Notes: generated from the sequence alone by a model not told the origin. 64,000 nucleotides of DNA from JAWXCE01 sp034440495 (GCA_034440495.1 JAWXCE010000038.1:17139-81138); one strand, 5' to 3'. Shown: positions 53,047 to 62,363, counted from the first letter of the stretch. Translations and numbers: made by a program.

Positions 53047-53247
53047 ATGGAAATAATTCTCTCCGTGTGTCTGATATCCGAACCAAGCCGGTGCATGGAT
53101 CAGCGGCTCCCTGAGCTTGTGGAAACCAGCAATCCAATGCAGTGCAATGCGGTGTCCATACTCCACGCGGCGCAGTGGGCTGGCGAGCATCCAGGCTGGC
53201 GCATTATCAAGTGGCGCTGCGACCGTCCCGGCGGACGCGATATGTAG
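53047..53247 (+). CDS. Small conserved protein of unknown function
   Basis: 66 residues. A very strong ribosome site (aaggagg at 53033-53039) precedes ATG 53047, the best in the window. The N-terminus MEIILSVCLISEPSRC is followed by VSILHAAQWAGEHPGWRIIKWRC. Short proteins with the same W-x6-HPxWR-x3-WRC ending occur in Rhizobiales. The three cysteines and the ending suggest a compact metal-binding or disulfide fold; function unknown. Confidence 0.75.
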   Translation: MEIILSVCLISEPSRCMDQRLPELVETSNPMQCNAVSILHAAQWAGEHPGWRIIKWRCDRPGGRDM

Positions 53248-53370
53248 GAAGCGGTTGCCACAATCGAATGTAAAAACGCCCGTTGCGCGCGCACGGGGAT
53301 GCTGGCTCGCTTGACGAAGCCGTAAGGCGCTGTTTAAGTCCCGTTGCTTGTCACAAGCATGGGGGTTGTC

Positions 53371-54110
53371 ATGCCTTTACTCGCAGCAGTGCATTTACTG
53401 ATCGGGATTGGCTTTGCGGTGCATGCCATGAAAACCGGGCGTCCGCAATTCTGGATGTATGTTCTGATTTTAGTACCCGTGGTCGGCTCACTGGCTTACG
53501 TGCTTTTCGAGCTGGTTCCGGAACTGGCGAACACTCGGCGCGTCAGACAGGTTTCCGGCGGCATCGGGGACATTCTGAACCCAGATGGCGAATGGAAGCG
53601 CCGCCTCGCCACAGCGGAACTCGTGGATTCCGTGGACGCCAAGCGTTCGCTTGGCGAGGAATGCGAGCGCAAATCCATGTGGGTCGATGCCATCAAACTT
53701 TACCAGACGGCGGCGACAGGCGTGTTCTCTGATGATCCGGCACTGCTTTTCGGCCTCGCACGGGCGCACCTCGGCGGCGGTGATCCAGCCTCCGCACAAA
53801 GCATATTGGACAAAATGCGCGAGGCTCATCCGGATCTGAACCATCAGGAAGCGCACCTCATTTACGCCCGCGCTTTAGAAGTGCAGGGTAAAACCGAGGC
53901 TGCAGTTATTGAGTATCAGGCGCTGAACGATTATTACGCCGGTCTGGAAGCGCGCGCTCGGTTCGGCCTTCTGCAATTCTCCTTGGCGATCCAGCCCGCG
54001 CCCGTGCGCTGTTCCAGAGCCTTATCCGCGCGGGTGACGCCAAACCTGCAATCATGACCGCCACCGATAAGGAATGGCTGAAAGTCGCCAAGGCAAATTT
54101 GGTCGATTAA
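53371..54110 (+). pseudogene. Membrane-anchored TPR protein gene with a frameshift
   Basis: The N-terminus has two hydrophobic helices (MPLLAAVHLLIGIGFAVHA, WMYVLILVPVVGSLAYVLF), then TPR-like repeats (DDPALLFGLARAHLGGGDPAS and so on). ATG 53371 with GGGGG upstream fits homologues better than TTG 53344. Near 53985-53990 one base seems missing: the reading phase runs out at 54057, while the other phase gives DPARARALFQSLIRAGDAKP and TATDKEWLKVAKANLVD to TAA at 54108-54110, the expected TPR ending. It is either a recent pseudogene or a sequencing error. Confidence 0.8.
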
Positions 54111-54179
54111 CGTCGATTGCGCTTTGCGATGGCGGCAAATTCTAGGTATGCGTGCCATTACATCACGGAGTGAATTAGC

Positions 54180-55178
54180 ATGACGCGCATTGCCTTCTTC
54201 ACGGAAAAAGATTTCGACGGACGCAGCGTCCGCGAAGTCTCAACCGGCGGTATCAAGGCAGGCACGGTCAATCTTGCGGAGGCTTTAGCGCGGCGCGGAC
54301 ACAGGGTCGAGGTTTACTCGCTTACGGGTCAGCAGTTCGAGCATAACGGCGTGACTTGGCGCCCGTTCGGCGAATGCGCCGTCAACCCATCTGACGCCGT
54401 CATCGTAAATAACGCCGTCGATCTGTTTGCGCATTCACCCTGCAAAAACCGGGTGTTGTGGTCGCGAAACCCGATAGCTGTGTCCAAAATCTGGAAAAAA
54501 AACCTGCTGGCGCAGCTTTTGCGCTATCGCCCGCACGGAGTATTCCTAAGCGCTTCCCACAAAGCCTCGACGCCCGCGGCACTGCCATTCAGAAGTCGCC
54601 GCATCATAGAACATGGCGTGCCGGACATGTTTCGCCGCGCTGCGATAGTCAACGCCGCGCCGTCGCCCCGGGCGTTATTCACCTCACAGCCCTATCGCGG
54701 TCTGAAGTGGGTTCTGGATATTTGGCAGGGTGCAATTCATCCGCAAATGCCTGACGCCGAGTTGCATGTGTTCTCGCCAAAGGGCGGTGCATCAATGGGG
54801 TGGGTGGAAGCGTTCCGCGACGCAGGAGTCGTGCTGCGCGGCGGACTTCCCCAACCCGAACTTGTCGCCGAATTGCAGTCCGCGAGGGTCCTGCTTTGTC
54901 CCGGTCATCGCGATGAAACCTATTGCAATGCCGCATCGGAGGCGACGGCGAGCGGCTTGCCCATCGTCACACGCGGCCACGGCTCGCTCTCCGAACGTGT
55001 TCGGCAAGGCGAAACTGGCTTCATCGCTAAAACAGCAGAAGCATTCGCCGCCAGCACTCTATCTCTCCTGCGCGACGACGCTCTGTGGTTTGCCCAGCAC
55101 AACAGCGCCATGGCCGATCCTGGACTAAAGTCCTGGGACGAGCGGGCGCTAGAGTGGGAGCGTTCGTTTCTGGCCTGA
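54180..55178 (+). CDS. Glycosyltransferase, GT-B fold
   Basis: 332 residues. N-terminal RIAFFTEKDFDG and EVSTGGIKAGTVNLAEALARRGH, and C-terminal VLLCPGHRDETYCNAASEATASGLPIVT support a family 4-like transferase. CGGAG lies before ATG 54180. It is apart from the EPS locus and its acceptor is unknown. Confidence 0.85.
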   Translation: MTRIAFFTEKDFDGRSVREVSTGGIKAGTVNLAEALARRGHRVEVYSLTGQQFEHNGVTWRPFGECAVNPSDAVIVNNAVDLFAHSPCKNRVLWSRNPIAVSKIWKKNLLAQLLRYRPHGVFLSASHKASTPAALPFRSRRIIEHGVPDMFRRAAIVNAAPSPRALFTSQPYRGLKWVLDIWQGAIHPQMPDAELHVFSPKGGASMGWVEAFRDAGVVLRGGLPQPELVAELQSARVLLCPGHRDETYCNAASEATASGLPIVTRGHGSLSERVRQGETGFIAKTAEAFAASTLSLLRDDALWFAQHNSAMADPGLKSWDERALEWERSFLA

Positions 55179-55285
55179 TGACGGCGCCTTAGCGCAACAT
55201 CAGTCATGCCGTATTGAGTTAAAGTCGCGTTTGCGTTTCAAATCAGATAAAATCTTAGTCTGGATAAAGCTTTCAGGAGACGGAC

Positions 55286-56158
55286 ATGAGCAAAGTTGCG
55301 TGGATCGGTCTAGGCGTGATGGGATTTCCGATGGCGGGCCATATCCGTATCAACGGCGGGCATGATGTGGTTGTTTACAACCGCAATGCCGCCAAATCCC
55401 AGGCATGGGTGGAAAAATTCGGCGGTCAAGCAGCGCCTACACCCGCTGAAGCGGCAAACGACGCTGAGTTTGTGTTTTGCTGCGTCGGAAACGACGACGA
55501 TCTACGCACCGTGACGACAGGTCATGATGGCGCATTTCATACACTGCAGCCTGACGCAATTTTTATCGATAACACCACCGCGTCTGCCGGCATTGCCCGG
55601 GAGCTGCACGCGGCCGCCAACAATCGCGGCGCTGGCTTTCTGGATGCTCCGGTATCGGGCGGACAGGCTGGCGCTGAAAATGGCGCGCTAACAGTCATGG
55701 TTGGCGGCGACGCCGTGATATTCGAGCGGGCGGAGCCGGTGATCGCTCACTACGCACGCGCAGTAAAACTGCTGGGGCCTGCCGGGTCTGGACAGTTGAC
55801 CAAAATGGTCAACCAGCTTTGCATCGCGGGCCTTGTGCAAGGGCTGGCGGAGGGGCTGCATTTCGCGCAAAAAGCTGGCCTTGACGTGGAGGCTGTGATC
55901 GACACCATATCGAAAGGTGCCGCGCAATCCTGGCAAATGGAGAACCGCTGGCGCACCATGAACGAGGGCAAATTCGATTTCGGTTTTGCCGTTGACTGGA
56001 TGCGCAAAGATTTGTCGATTTGCCTCGATGAGGCTCGCAGCAATGGCGCAAGCCTGCCAATCGCCGCCTTGATCGATCAGTTTTACGCAGAAATCCAGGC
56101 CATGGGCGGCGCCCGCTACGACACCTCAAGCCTTATCGCCCGGCTGAATAAAGCATAA
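55286..56158 (+). CDS. NAD(P)-dependent beta-hydroxyacid dehydrogenase
   Basis: 290 residues of the 3-hydroxyisobutyrate dehydrogenase/tartronate semialdehyde reductase family. Nucleotide motif GLGVMG, substrate motif DAPVSGGQAGAENG, catalytic Lys in GSGQLTKMVNQ, and DWMRKDL for the C-terminal domain. AGGAG precedes ATG 55286. The exact substrate cannot be decided from sequence. Confidence 0.9.
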   Translation: MSKVAWIGLGVMGFPMAGHIRINGGHDVVVYNRNAAKSQAWVEKFGGQAAPTPAEAANDAEFVFCCVGNDDDLRTVTTGHDGAFHTLQPDAIFIDNTTASAGIARELHAAANNRGAGFLDAPVSGGQAGAENGALTVMVGGDAVIFERAEPVIAHYARAVKLLGPAGSGQLTKMVNQLCIAGLVQGLAEGLHFAQKAGLDVEAVIDTISKGAAQSWQMENRWRTMNEGKFDFGFAVDWMRKDLSICLDEARSNGASLPIAALIDQFYAEIQAMGGARYDTSSLIARLNKA

Positions 56159-56177
56159 TTACATTCGTCGCTTGTTA

Positions 56178-56202
56178 GGAACTGCTAACGACTTTATGCG
56201 TT
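56178..56202 (+). promoter_or_regulatory. EcfG (general stress sigma) promoter
   Basis: GGAAC, 16 bases, CGTT: an exact match to the alphaproteobacterial general-stress consensus. The -10 box ends 47 bases before ATG 56250 of the exported PepSY-like protein. Confidence 0.75.
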
Positions 56203-56249
56203 TTGGATGCGCCGCGAGAATAACTGCGGCTTTGAAAAAAGGCATCCTT

Positions 56250-56963
56250 ATGAGCACCGTAAAATCATTTATCGCAGGCGCGGTTCTTCTTGCGGCTGGC
56301 GCTGGCATGGCCCAAGCCGAGCGTATTGAACTGAAGGGCAAGATCACGGATATCTTTGGTCCGCGCATCGTCGTTGAAGCCAATGGTCAAAGATCATTGG
56401 TCGACCTGGGCGCAAAAGGCGCAAGCAAGGTTACAATCCGGACTGGCGACGAAATCACCGTCATTGGCGACCGACGCAAACATGATGTGAAAGCAAAGCG
56501 CGTGTCGTTGTCCGACGGCAAAACTTACGAGATGAAAAGCAAAAAGGTCGGCTGGGTCGAATGGATCCTTGGCAAAGACCCGAAAAAAGACCAGCCATTT
56601 ACGGCGGACGACGCGCGCAAAACTGCAACTGATAAGGGCTATCAAATCACTGGCAACTTAACGCCCAAGAGAAAGCATTTTCAAACAATTGCCATGAAGG
56701 ACAACAAGCCCTTCGAGATTGATATTCACCGCGATGGATCGATAAAAGAAAAAGCAGTCTTTGGCGCAACCGAGGCAAGAGGCTTCGCAGTGAAGGAAGG
56801 TTATGAAGTTCTAGCGGACCCCGCTTCTGAAAAGAAGCACTTCAAGTTGCTGGGCAAAAAAGACAACAAGTTTTTTGAAATTAACGCCTATCGCGACGGA
56901 AAAGTATCCGTGAAACGTGAAGTGAACAAAGGTGACCCAAAATGGGGCTCATACGTTCGATAA
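56250..56963 (+). CDS. Exported OB-fold/PepSY-like protein
   Basis: 237 residues. A signal peptide ends at GMAQAE. Residues about 25-95 resemble an OB-fold of the YgiW/YdeI kind (VVEANGQRSLVDLG, ITVIGDRR). Then two similar PepSY-like units: KGYQITGNLTPKRKHFQTI with DIHRDG (about 119-155), and EGYEVLADPASEKKHFKLL with NAYRDG (about 173-218). An internal duplication is evident. ATG 56250 lies 47 bases after an exact EcfG promoter, so it is likely a periplasmic general-stress protein. It ends at a perfect hairpin. Confidence 0.8.
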   Translation: MSTVKSFIAGAVLLAAGAGMAQAERIELKGKITDIFGPRIVVEANGQRSLVDLGAKGASKVTIRTGDEITVIGDRRKHDVKAKRVSLSDGKTYEMKSKKVGWVEWILGKDPKKDQPFTADDARKTATDKGYQITGNLTPKRKHFQTIAMKDNKPFEIDIHRDGSIKEKAVFGATEARGFAVKEGYEVLADPASEKKHFKLLGKKDNKFFEINAYRDGKVSVKREVNKGDPKWGSYVR

Positions 56964-56968
56964 ACATT

Positions 56969-56994
56969 GAGCGGTCATATTGATATGACCGCTC
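56969..56994. terminator. Perfect 12-bp hairpin between convergent genes
   Basis: gagcggtcatat and atatgaccgctc around a 2-base centre. It lies 5 bases after the PepSY-like gene stop and 12 bases from the EamA gene stop. Likely a bidirectional terminator, though only a short pyrimidine run follows. Confidence 0.65.
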
Positions 56995-57006
56995 TCCTAT
57001 CTCACC

Positions 57007-57894
57007 CTACTGACGCGACCGCGTTGCCAGCGCAATTCCTCCCAGAACCAGCGCCACTCCCCACAACTCGGCCACGCCCATGGTTTCGCCAAAAACCACC
57101 CACGCCGCGAGCGCCGCCATGACTGGCTGCGTAAAAAGCACGATTGCCGCCAGCCCGACTGGAGCGTCTCGCATACCCAGCGCAACAAGGCCCTGACCCG
57201 CGACGTGGGTAATGAGGCCCATGGCGATGACGACGCCCCACGCGGCAGCCGATTGCGGCATGATGATTTCACCCGCAAGAGCCGCTCCAATAAACAGCAA
57301 TAATGCGGCGGATGCAGACGACCACACCATGATGACCGCCGTGTCGTGCATACCGCGCGCTCGCTTTACTGCGATCAGGTAAAACGCATAACCCAACATG
57401 CCCGCGACCGCGAGCGTGTTTCCCTCCAGAGTTCCTGACACGTCCGCGCGGCCGGTGGTCATCAAAAGCGCGCCCGCGATCGAGACGATAAGGCCGCCAA
57501 GCTTTAGTTTACCGAGCCGCTCGGAGAAGGCCAAAACGCCCGCAGCCAGCGCCACCACAGGCGCCATGTTCACAATCAGTGTTGCATGCGCAACGCTAGT
57601 GAGCTGCAAGGCCCAGTGATAGAAACCGAGGTCAATGGCGAAGAACAGGCCAGCAAGCAGCAATGGCCATTTGCTCAACAGTGAGGTTTTCGCCGTGCTT
57701 TTAACTGCGAGCAGCGGCGCAAGCGCCAGTGCTGCAAAGGCCATGCGCCATGCCGCAGTCGAAAGCGGCCCGACATCGCTGATCCGGGCGAGTATAGGTG
57801 AAAATCCGGTGAGGGCCCCGCCAAGCGCGATGAGCAAGAGCGCTTTAGGCAATGCGTTCGCCAGTGGCGAAACGGGAATGGCGGCGGTTGTCAT
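57007..57894 (-). CDS. EamA/DMT family transporter
   Basis: 295 residues with ten hydrophobic helices in two EamA repeats (the first begins GGALTGFSPILARI with the typical AAWRMAFAALAL, the second near MLGYAFYLIAVKRA). DMT proteins export metabolites such as amino acids. ATG 57894 has GGAG at the proper distance. It is divergent from a LysR gene, 88 bases apart, which probably controls it. Substrate unknown. Confidence 0.9.
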   Translation of the reverse strand: MTTAAIPVSPLANALPKALLLIALGGALTGFSPILARISDVGPLSTAAWRMAFAALALAPLLAVKSTAKTSLLSKWPLLLAGLFFAIDLGFYHWALQLTSVAHATLIVNMAPVVALAAGVLAFSERLGKLKLGGLIVSIAGALLMTTGRADVSGTLEGNTLAVAGMLGYAFYLIAVKRARGMHDTAVIMVWSSASAALLLFIGAALAGEIIMPQSAAAWGVVIAMGLITHVAGQGLVALGMRDAPVGLAAIVLFTQPVMAALAAWVVFGETMGVAELWGVALVLGGIALATRSRQ

Positions 57895-57982
57895 GGTGCA
57901 TCTCCAGCGATTGCGCAAATACAGATAGCTGTGTATTGTTCATCACGGAAACGCATAGTTTTTATTATGAAAATCACAAACC

Positions 57983-58849
57983 ATGATTATTGATCTCGAC
58001 CCGAGCTGCCTCCGCGCTTTCCTAGCCATCGCTGAGGATGGCGGCTTCACCCGCGCAGCGGCACGTCTTAACCGCACGCAACCCGCGATAAGCATGCAAA
58101 TCCGGCGGCTGGAGGATACGCTTGGCGCGCGCCTGTTCGCCGACCGCAAACGCGCCACTCTCACACCTGCTGGCGAGCGCTTGATGGGTCACGCCAAGCG
58201 CATCGTCGCTTTGAACGACGAAGTGATTGCGCGCACGCGCGGCGCCGATGTGGAAGGCCGCGTCCGCATTGGCACGCCGGATGATTACGCGGCGTTCATG
58301 CTGCCGGCCGTGCTACGGCGCTTGGCCGTTAGCCACCCCAATATCGAGGTGGAGGTGCGTTGCGGATTGTCGGTTGAACTGGTTAATGCAGTGGATAAGG
58401 GGCAGCTCGATCTGGCGCTTGTGACGCGGCTTCCGGGCCTACAGGGCGGCGTTACGGTTCGGCGCGAACCACTGCTTTGGGTATCCGCATCCGAGGAGCT
58501 GGCGGCGAGGCGGCCGTTACCACTCGCCATGTTTTCGCCCGGCTGCCCCTTCCGCGACGCCGCGCTGGATGCTCTGGGCCGCGCTCAACTCGTTAGCCGC
58601 ATCGCATACGAAAGCCCGAGCCTCGCAAGCCTCCTGCCCGCTGTGTCGGAGGGCCTGGCAGTTGCGGCAATTGCGGCGTCGTCGGTAATGCCCGGCATGA
58701 AAGTGCTGGGCAGCGCGCACGGGTTGCCCCCGCTGCCTGTTGTAGAAATTACGGTTTACGGCGCGCATGGCGTACTTTCGCCAGCCGCGCAAGCCGTCAA
58801 CATTTCAGTCATGGAGGCTCTAACGCCGCGTGAACGCAGCGCCGCCTGA
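57983..58849 (+). CDS. LysR family transcriptional regulator
   Basis: 288 residues. HTH (about 1-65) with LRAFLAIAEDGGFTRAAARL and TQPAISMQIRRLEDTLG. The effector domain starts VRIGTPDDYAAFMLP. It faces the EamA transporter gene across 88 bases, the usual arrangement of a LysR and its target. Effector unknown. Confidence 0.94.
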   Translation: MIIDLDPSCLRAFLAIAEDGGFTRAAARLNRTQPAISMQIRRLEDTLGARLFADRKRATLTPAGERLMGHAKRIVALNDEVIARTRGADVEGRVRIGTPDDYAAFMLPAVLRRLAVSHPNIEVEVRCGLSVELVNAVDKGQLDLALVTRLPGLQGGVTVRREPLLWVSASEELAARRPLPLAMFSPGCPFRDAALDALGRAQLVSRIAYESPSLASLLPAVSEGLAVAAIAASSVMPGMKVLGSAHGLPPLPVVEITVYGAHGVLSPAAQAVNISVMEALTPRERSAA

Positions 58850-58856
58850 GGTTACT

Positions 58857-60185
58857 TTACGTCGAAGCCAGGCCGTGTTCGTGCGCATCCATTACATGCC
58901 CCGCTAGATAAAGCGATCCGGTAATCAATATCCGCACCGGCCCGCGCGCCAGACCCCGGCTCATCGCAAAAGCATCTTCCAGATCGGTCGCAGGCTCCGC
59001 AAACAGCCCCTGCTTGCGCGCCATGGCCGCAAGTTCCGCCGCCTCATAGCCGTTACTCTGGCCGGGAATCGAAACCGTTGCGACGAATTCAGTGAGGCCC
59101 TTAAAATGACTCAAGAATCCGCCAGCGTCCTTGGTGGACATCATGCCGACAACCAAATGAAGTGGGCATGAAACTCGATCCTCCAGATCGGCAAGCGCGC
59201 GAGATAGAGCTTCACCCGCCGCAGGATTATGCCCGCCATCGAGCCAGATTTCAGAGCCTGGAGGCGCTAGAGCGTACAGCGCGCCCGGCCCTAACCGCTC
59301 CAGCCGCCCCGGCCACACTGCGGTTGTAAGGCCACGCGCCAGATGCTCCTCCGTGATACGGAAACCCGGCAAACGGCGCGCAGCGGCTACGGCCGCCCCG
59401 GCATTGTCAATCTGGTGACGGCCGAGAAGTCGTGGCATTGGCAGATCGATGAGCCCGGATTTATCCTGATAAACCAGTCGGCCGTGTTGCTCATAGGCGT
59501 CCCAATCCATCCCCGCGATACATAGCGGAGAGATGGTTTCAGCCGCGCGCGTGGCGATCACATCCAGCGCCTCCTCCTCCTGACGGCTGACGATGCAGGG
59601 TGTGCGCGCTTTGAGAATTCCAGCTTTCTCACCCGCAATGTCCGCGAGCGTCGCGCCAAGAAATCCCGTGTGATCGATGGATATTGGTGTAATGACCGTC
59701 ATCATTGGATTTGTGACGACATTTGTCGCATCCAGCCGTCCGCCAAGGCCGGTTTCGAGAATCAGCACATCGGCCTGGTGCTCGGAAAACGCGAGAAACG
59801 CCGCCGCCGTGGTAATCTCGAAAAAGGTGATTGGCGCTCCGGCATTTGCGGCATCCGCGCGCCGCAGTACGCTTACGAGCGAAGCCTCGTCAATGGGCGC
59901 GGCGCTACGGTCGCCAGCCAGCATAATGCGCTCGTGAAAACGCCGGAGGTGCGGGGAGATAAAGACATGCACCCGGTATCCAGCAGCTTCAATAATCGCT
60001 CGCATAAACGCGACGGTTGATCCTTTGCCATTCGTGCCGGCGACGTGAATGACCGGCGGCAAGGCATCCTGTGGATCGCCGAGATCGGCCAGGAGGCGTC
60101 GCACGCGATCAAGCGATAAATCTATGGATTTCGGGTGCAGTCGCTCGAATGCCTGCAGCACGTCAGAACTAGCTTGGATAGGCAC
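58857..60185 (-). CDS. folC: Dihydrofolate synthase/folylpolyglutamate synthase
   Basis: 442 residues. The P-loop GTNGKGST is at residues 50-57, followed by SPHLRRFHERI and LETGLGGRLDATNVV, with DGGHNPAAGEAL in the C-terminal domain. It adds glutamate to dihydropteroate and folates. It follows accD by 94 bases, as in many alphaproteobacteria, and is convergent with the LysR gene. Confidence 0.96.
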   Translation of the reverse strand: MPIQASSDVLQAFERLHPKSIDLSLDRVRRLLADLGDPQDALPPVIHVAGTNGKGSTVAFMRAIIEAAGYRVHVFISPHLRRFHERIMLAGDRSAAPIDEASLVSVLRRADAANAGAPITFFEITTAAAFLAFSEHQADVLILETGLGGRLDATNVVTNPMMTVITPISIDHTGFLGATLADIAGEKAGILKARTPCIVSRQEEEALDVIATRAAETISPLCIAGMDWDAYEQHGRLVYQDKSGLIDLPMPRLLGRHQIDNAGAAVAAARRLPGFRITEEHLARGLTTAVWPGRLERLGPGALYALAPPGSEIWLDGGHNPAAGEALSRALADLEDRVSCPLHLVVGMMSTKDAGGFLSHFKGLTEFVATVSIPGQSNGYEAAELAAMARKQGLFAEPATDLEDAFAMSRGLARGPVRILITGSLYLAGHVMDAHEHGLAST

Positions 60186-60279
60186 GTATTAGAAATCCTG
60201 CGTTATAGGGGATAGTATTCCTCGCCCAACAGCCTAACGGCGATGACGCAAACATGACAAGCTTATTGATAGGCTACTG

Positions 60280-61389
60280 CTATGACGCGAGCTTCGATGA
60301 GGTTTGTGGCGACTCTGGATTTAGGGAGTCATGGTCGAGGCCGTTGGCTAACTTCTCAGGCGCGTCGGAGGGTTTGTGTCCGATAATAGCTGGCAAACCA
60401 GGTTTCGGCTCCGTCGATGGGGTGGGTGCGTCGGCGGGCGGCCGCGGCAAAGGCTCCGTGACGGTAACAGTGTCAGCGACAGGCGCGGGCGCTTTTTTAT
60501 TCGCCTTGGCCGACTTGGTTTCGGCGCGTTGCGACTTGGCCGATGTCAGCGTGCGGCAAATGCGGCTTAGGGTTTCGCGCAATTGATGCCGGTGCACGAC
60601 AAGATCGATCATGCCTTTGTCGAGCAGATATTCCGAGCGCTGGAAGCCCTCTGGCAGTTTCTCACGGATCGTCTGCTCAATTACTCGGGGGCCTGCGAAG
60701 CCAATAAGCGCACCAGGTTCCGCGATGTGAATGTCGCCCAGCATGGCGTAGGATGCGGTGACGCCCCCGGTCGTCGGATGCGTCATGACAACGATGTAAG
60801 GCAGGCCAGCGTCTCGCAAAGCCTGAACGGCAACTGTCGTGCGCGGCATCTGCATCAACGAGAGAATGCCTTCTTGCATGCGCGCGCCGCCGGAGGAGAC
60901 GAAAAACACAAAGGGCGTTCCAAGCTCGACGGCTTTCAGCATCGCGGTGACAATCGCTTCGCCCGCCGCCATGCCGAGCGAACCGCCCATGAAGCTGAAA
61001 TCCTGGACGGCGGCAGCGACGCGAAGGCCGTCCAGAAAGCCGTAAGCTCCCATAACTGCGTCTTCCATGCCAGTTTTCGCCTTGGCGTCTTTCAGGCGGT
61101 CGAGGTAGCGCTTTTCGTCGCGGAATTTGAGCGGGTCGAGTGGGACTTCAGGCATAACGATTTTATCAAACTTGCCTCCGTCGAAAAACGCTTTAAGGCG
61201 CGCCTCGCCGCCCATGCGCATATGATGGCCAGAACCGGGGATGACGAACTGGTTCGCCTCCAGATCCTTATGGAACACCATTTGCCCGGTTTCAGGACAT
61301 TTGACCCACAGATTGTCGGGCAGCTCTTTTTTCGTGGTCTGCAATAGACCTCGAATTTTCGGGCGAACGACGTTATTGATCCAGTTCAC
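60280..61389 (-). CDS. accD: Acetyl-CoA carboxylase carboxyltransferase subunit beta
   Basis: 369 residues. The crotonase-like core is clear: GGSLGMAAGEAIV, SSGGARMQEGILSLMQM, MTHPTTGGVTASYAMLGD, GFAGPRVIEQT. The N-terminal zinc ribbon of E. coli AccD is not kept (KCPETGQMVFHKDLEANQF with only one Cys), common in this class. Residues beyond about 290 form a low-complexity Lys/Pro-rich tail. GTG 61389 has AAGG upstream. It works with AccA in fatty-acid synthesis. Confidence 0.96.
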   Translation of the reverse strand: MNWINNVVRPKIRGLLQTTKKELPDNLWVKCPETGQMVFHKDLEANQFVIPGSGHHMRMGGEARLKAFFDGGKFDKIVMPEVPLDPLKFRDEKRYLDRLKDAKAKTGMEDAVMGAYGFLDGLRVAAAVQDFSFMGGSLGMAAGEAIVTAMLKAVELGTPFVFFVSSGGARMQEGILSLMQMPRTTVAVQALRDAGLPYIVVMTHPTTGGVTASYAMLGDIHIAEPGALIGFAGPRVIEQTIREKLPEGFQRSEYLLDKGMIDLVVHRHQLRETLSRICRTLTSAKSQRAETKSAKANKKAPAPVADTVTVTEPLPRPPADAPTPSTEPKPGLPAIIGHKPSDAPEKLANGLDHDSLNPESPQTSSKLAS

Positions 61390-61429
61390 TAAATGCGCCT
61401 TCTAAAGCTTTGTCGCCCCGCGCCCATTT

Positions 61430-61502
61430 GTCATGCCCGCGAAGGCGGGCATCCAGACTTTTTGTATTCGCATCGCTGGATCCCCGCCTTCGCGGGGATG
61501 AC
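61430..61502. repeat. Dispersed-type palindromic repeat between trpA and accD
   Basis: The 27-base arms begin gtcatgcccgcgaaggcgg and end ccttcgcggggatgac. They match except for two positions. Each arm is itself a small hairpin (gcccgc-gaag-gcgggc and ccccgc-cttc-gcgggg), and the differences between arms are paired, so each small stem is preserved. It lies between trpA and accD on one transcript. Confidence 0.8.
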
Positions 61503-61520
61503 ACTATAGACCTTAAGACT

Positions 61521-62333
61521 TTATACCGGTTGTTTTAGCCCCGCTGCCAGCTCCGACACAAGCGCCAAAACGTTCGGCACGGTTAACGGCGTGGCGCAAC
61601 CGTCCGCATCGAGGCTGTCGGCGATGGCGCTAACAATGGCGGAGCCGACGACCACTCCGTCGGCGATTTTCCCCATAGCGGCGGCCTGTTCGGGCGTTTT
61701 GACGCCAAACCCGACGGCGACGGGGAGGGGGGTTTGCGACTTGATGCGCGCCACGTTCCTTGCAACCTCAGCAATATCTGGCGCACGCGTGCCGGTAATT
61801 CCAGTGATGGACACGTAATAAACAAAGCCGCCGGTGTTGGCGAGCACGGCGGGTAGGCGTTTGTCGTCGGTGGTGGGCGTGGCGAGGCGAATGAAATCGA
61901 GGCCGGCGGCGCGGGCTGGCAGGCAGAGTTCGTCGTCGGCCTCGGGCGGTATGTCCACCACGATCAGGCCATCGACGCCCGCCGCTTTCGCATCCGCCAC
62001 GAAGCGCTCCACGCCGTAAATGTAAATCGGGTTGTAATAGCCCATCAGCACGATGGGCGTTGTGGCGTCGCCCTCGCGGAAGGCGCGCACCATGTCCAGC
62101 GTTTTGGCCATCGTCTGCCCGCCCGCGAGCGCTCGCATCGACGACGCCTGGATCGCCGGCCCGTCCGCCATCGGATCGGAAAACGGCATGCCCAGTTCTA
62201 TAACGTCCGCGCCAGCGCCCGGCAGCGCCTTGAGAATGGCGAGCGAAGTCGCATAGTCCGGATCGCCCGCCGTGACGAATGTTACCAGCGCCACGCGGGT
62301 TTCTAATTCAAATGATTTTGCAATCCGACTCAT
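61521..62333 (-). CDS. trpA: Tryptophan synthase alpha subunit
   Basis: 270 residues. It splits indole-3-glycerol phosphate. The catalytic pair lies in VIELGMPFSDPMADGPAIQ (Glu and Asp). YYNPIYIYGVERF, LIVVDIPPEA, FVYYVSITGITGTR and VAVGFGVKTPEQA are typical. ATG 62333 was chosen because MSRI starts family homologues and earlier codons run into the neighbouring gene. The trpB gene upstream is separated by an inserted gene on the other strand. Confidence 0.96.
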   Translation of the reverse strand: MSRIAKSFELETRVALVTFVTAGDPDYATSLAILKALPGAGADVIELGMPFSDPMADGPAIQASSMRALAGGQTMAKTLDMVRAFREGDATTPIVLMGYYNPIYIYGVERFVADAKAAGVDGLIVVDIPPEADDELCLPARAAGLDFIRLATPTTDDKRLPAVLANTGGFVYYVSITGITGTRAPDIAEVARNVARIKSQTPLPVAVGFGVKTPEQAAAMGKIADGVVVGSAIVSAIADSLDADGCATPLTVPNVLALVSELAAGLKQPV

Positions 62334-62363
62334 CCAAGCTTCCATGAACAATTGGGGGTACAT

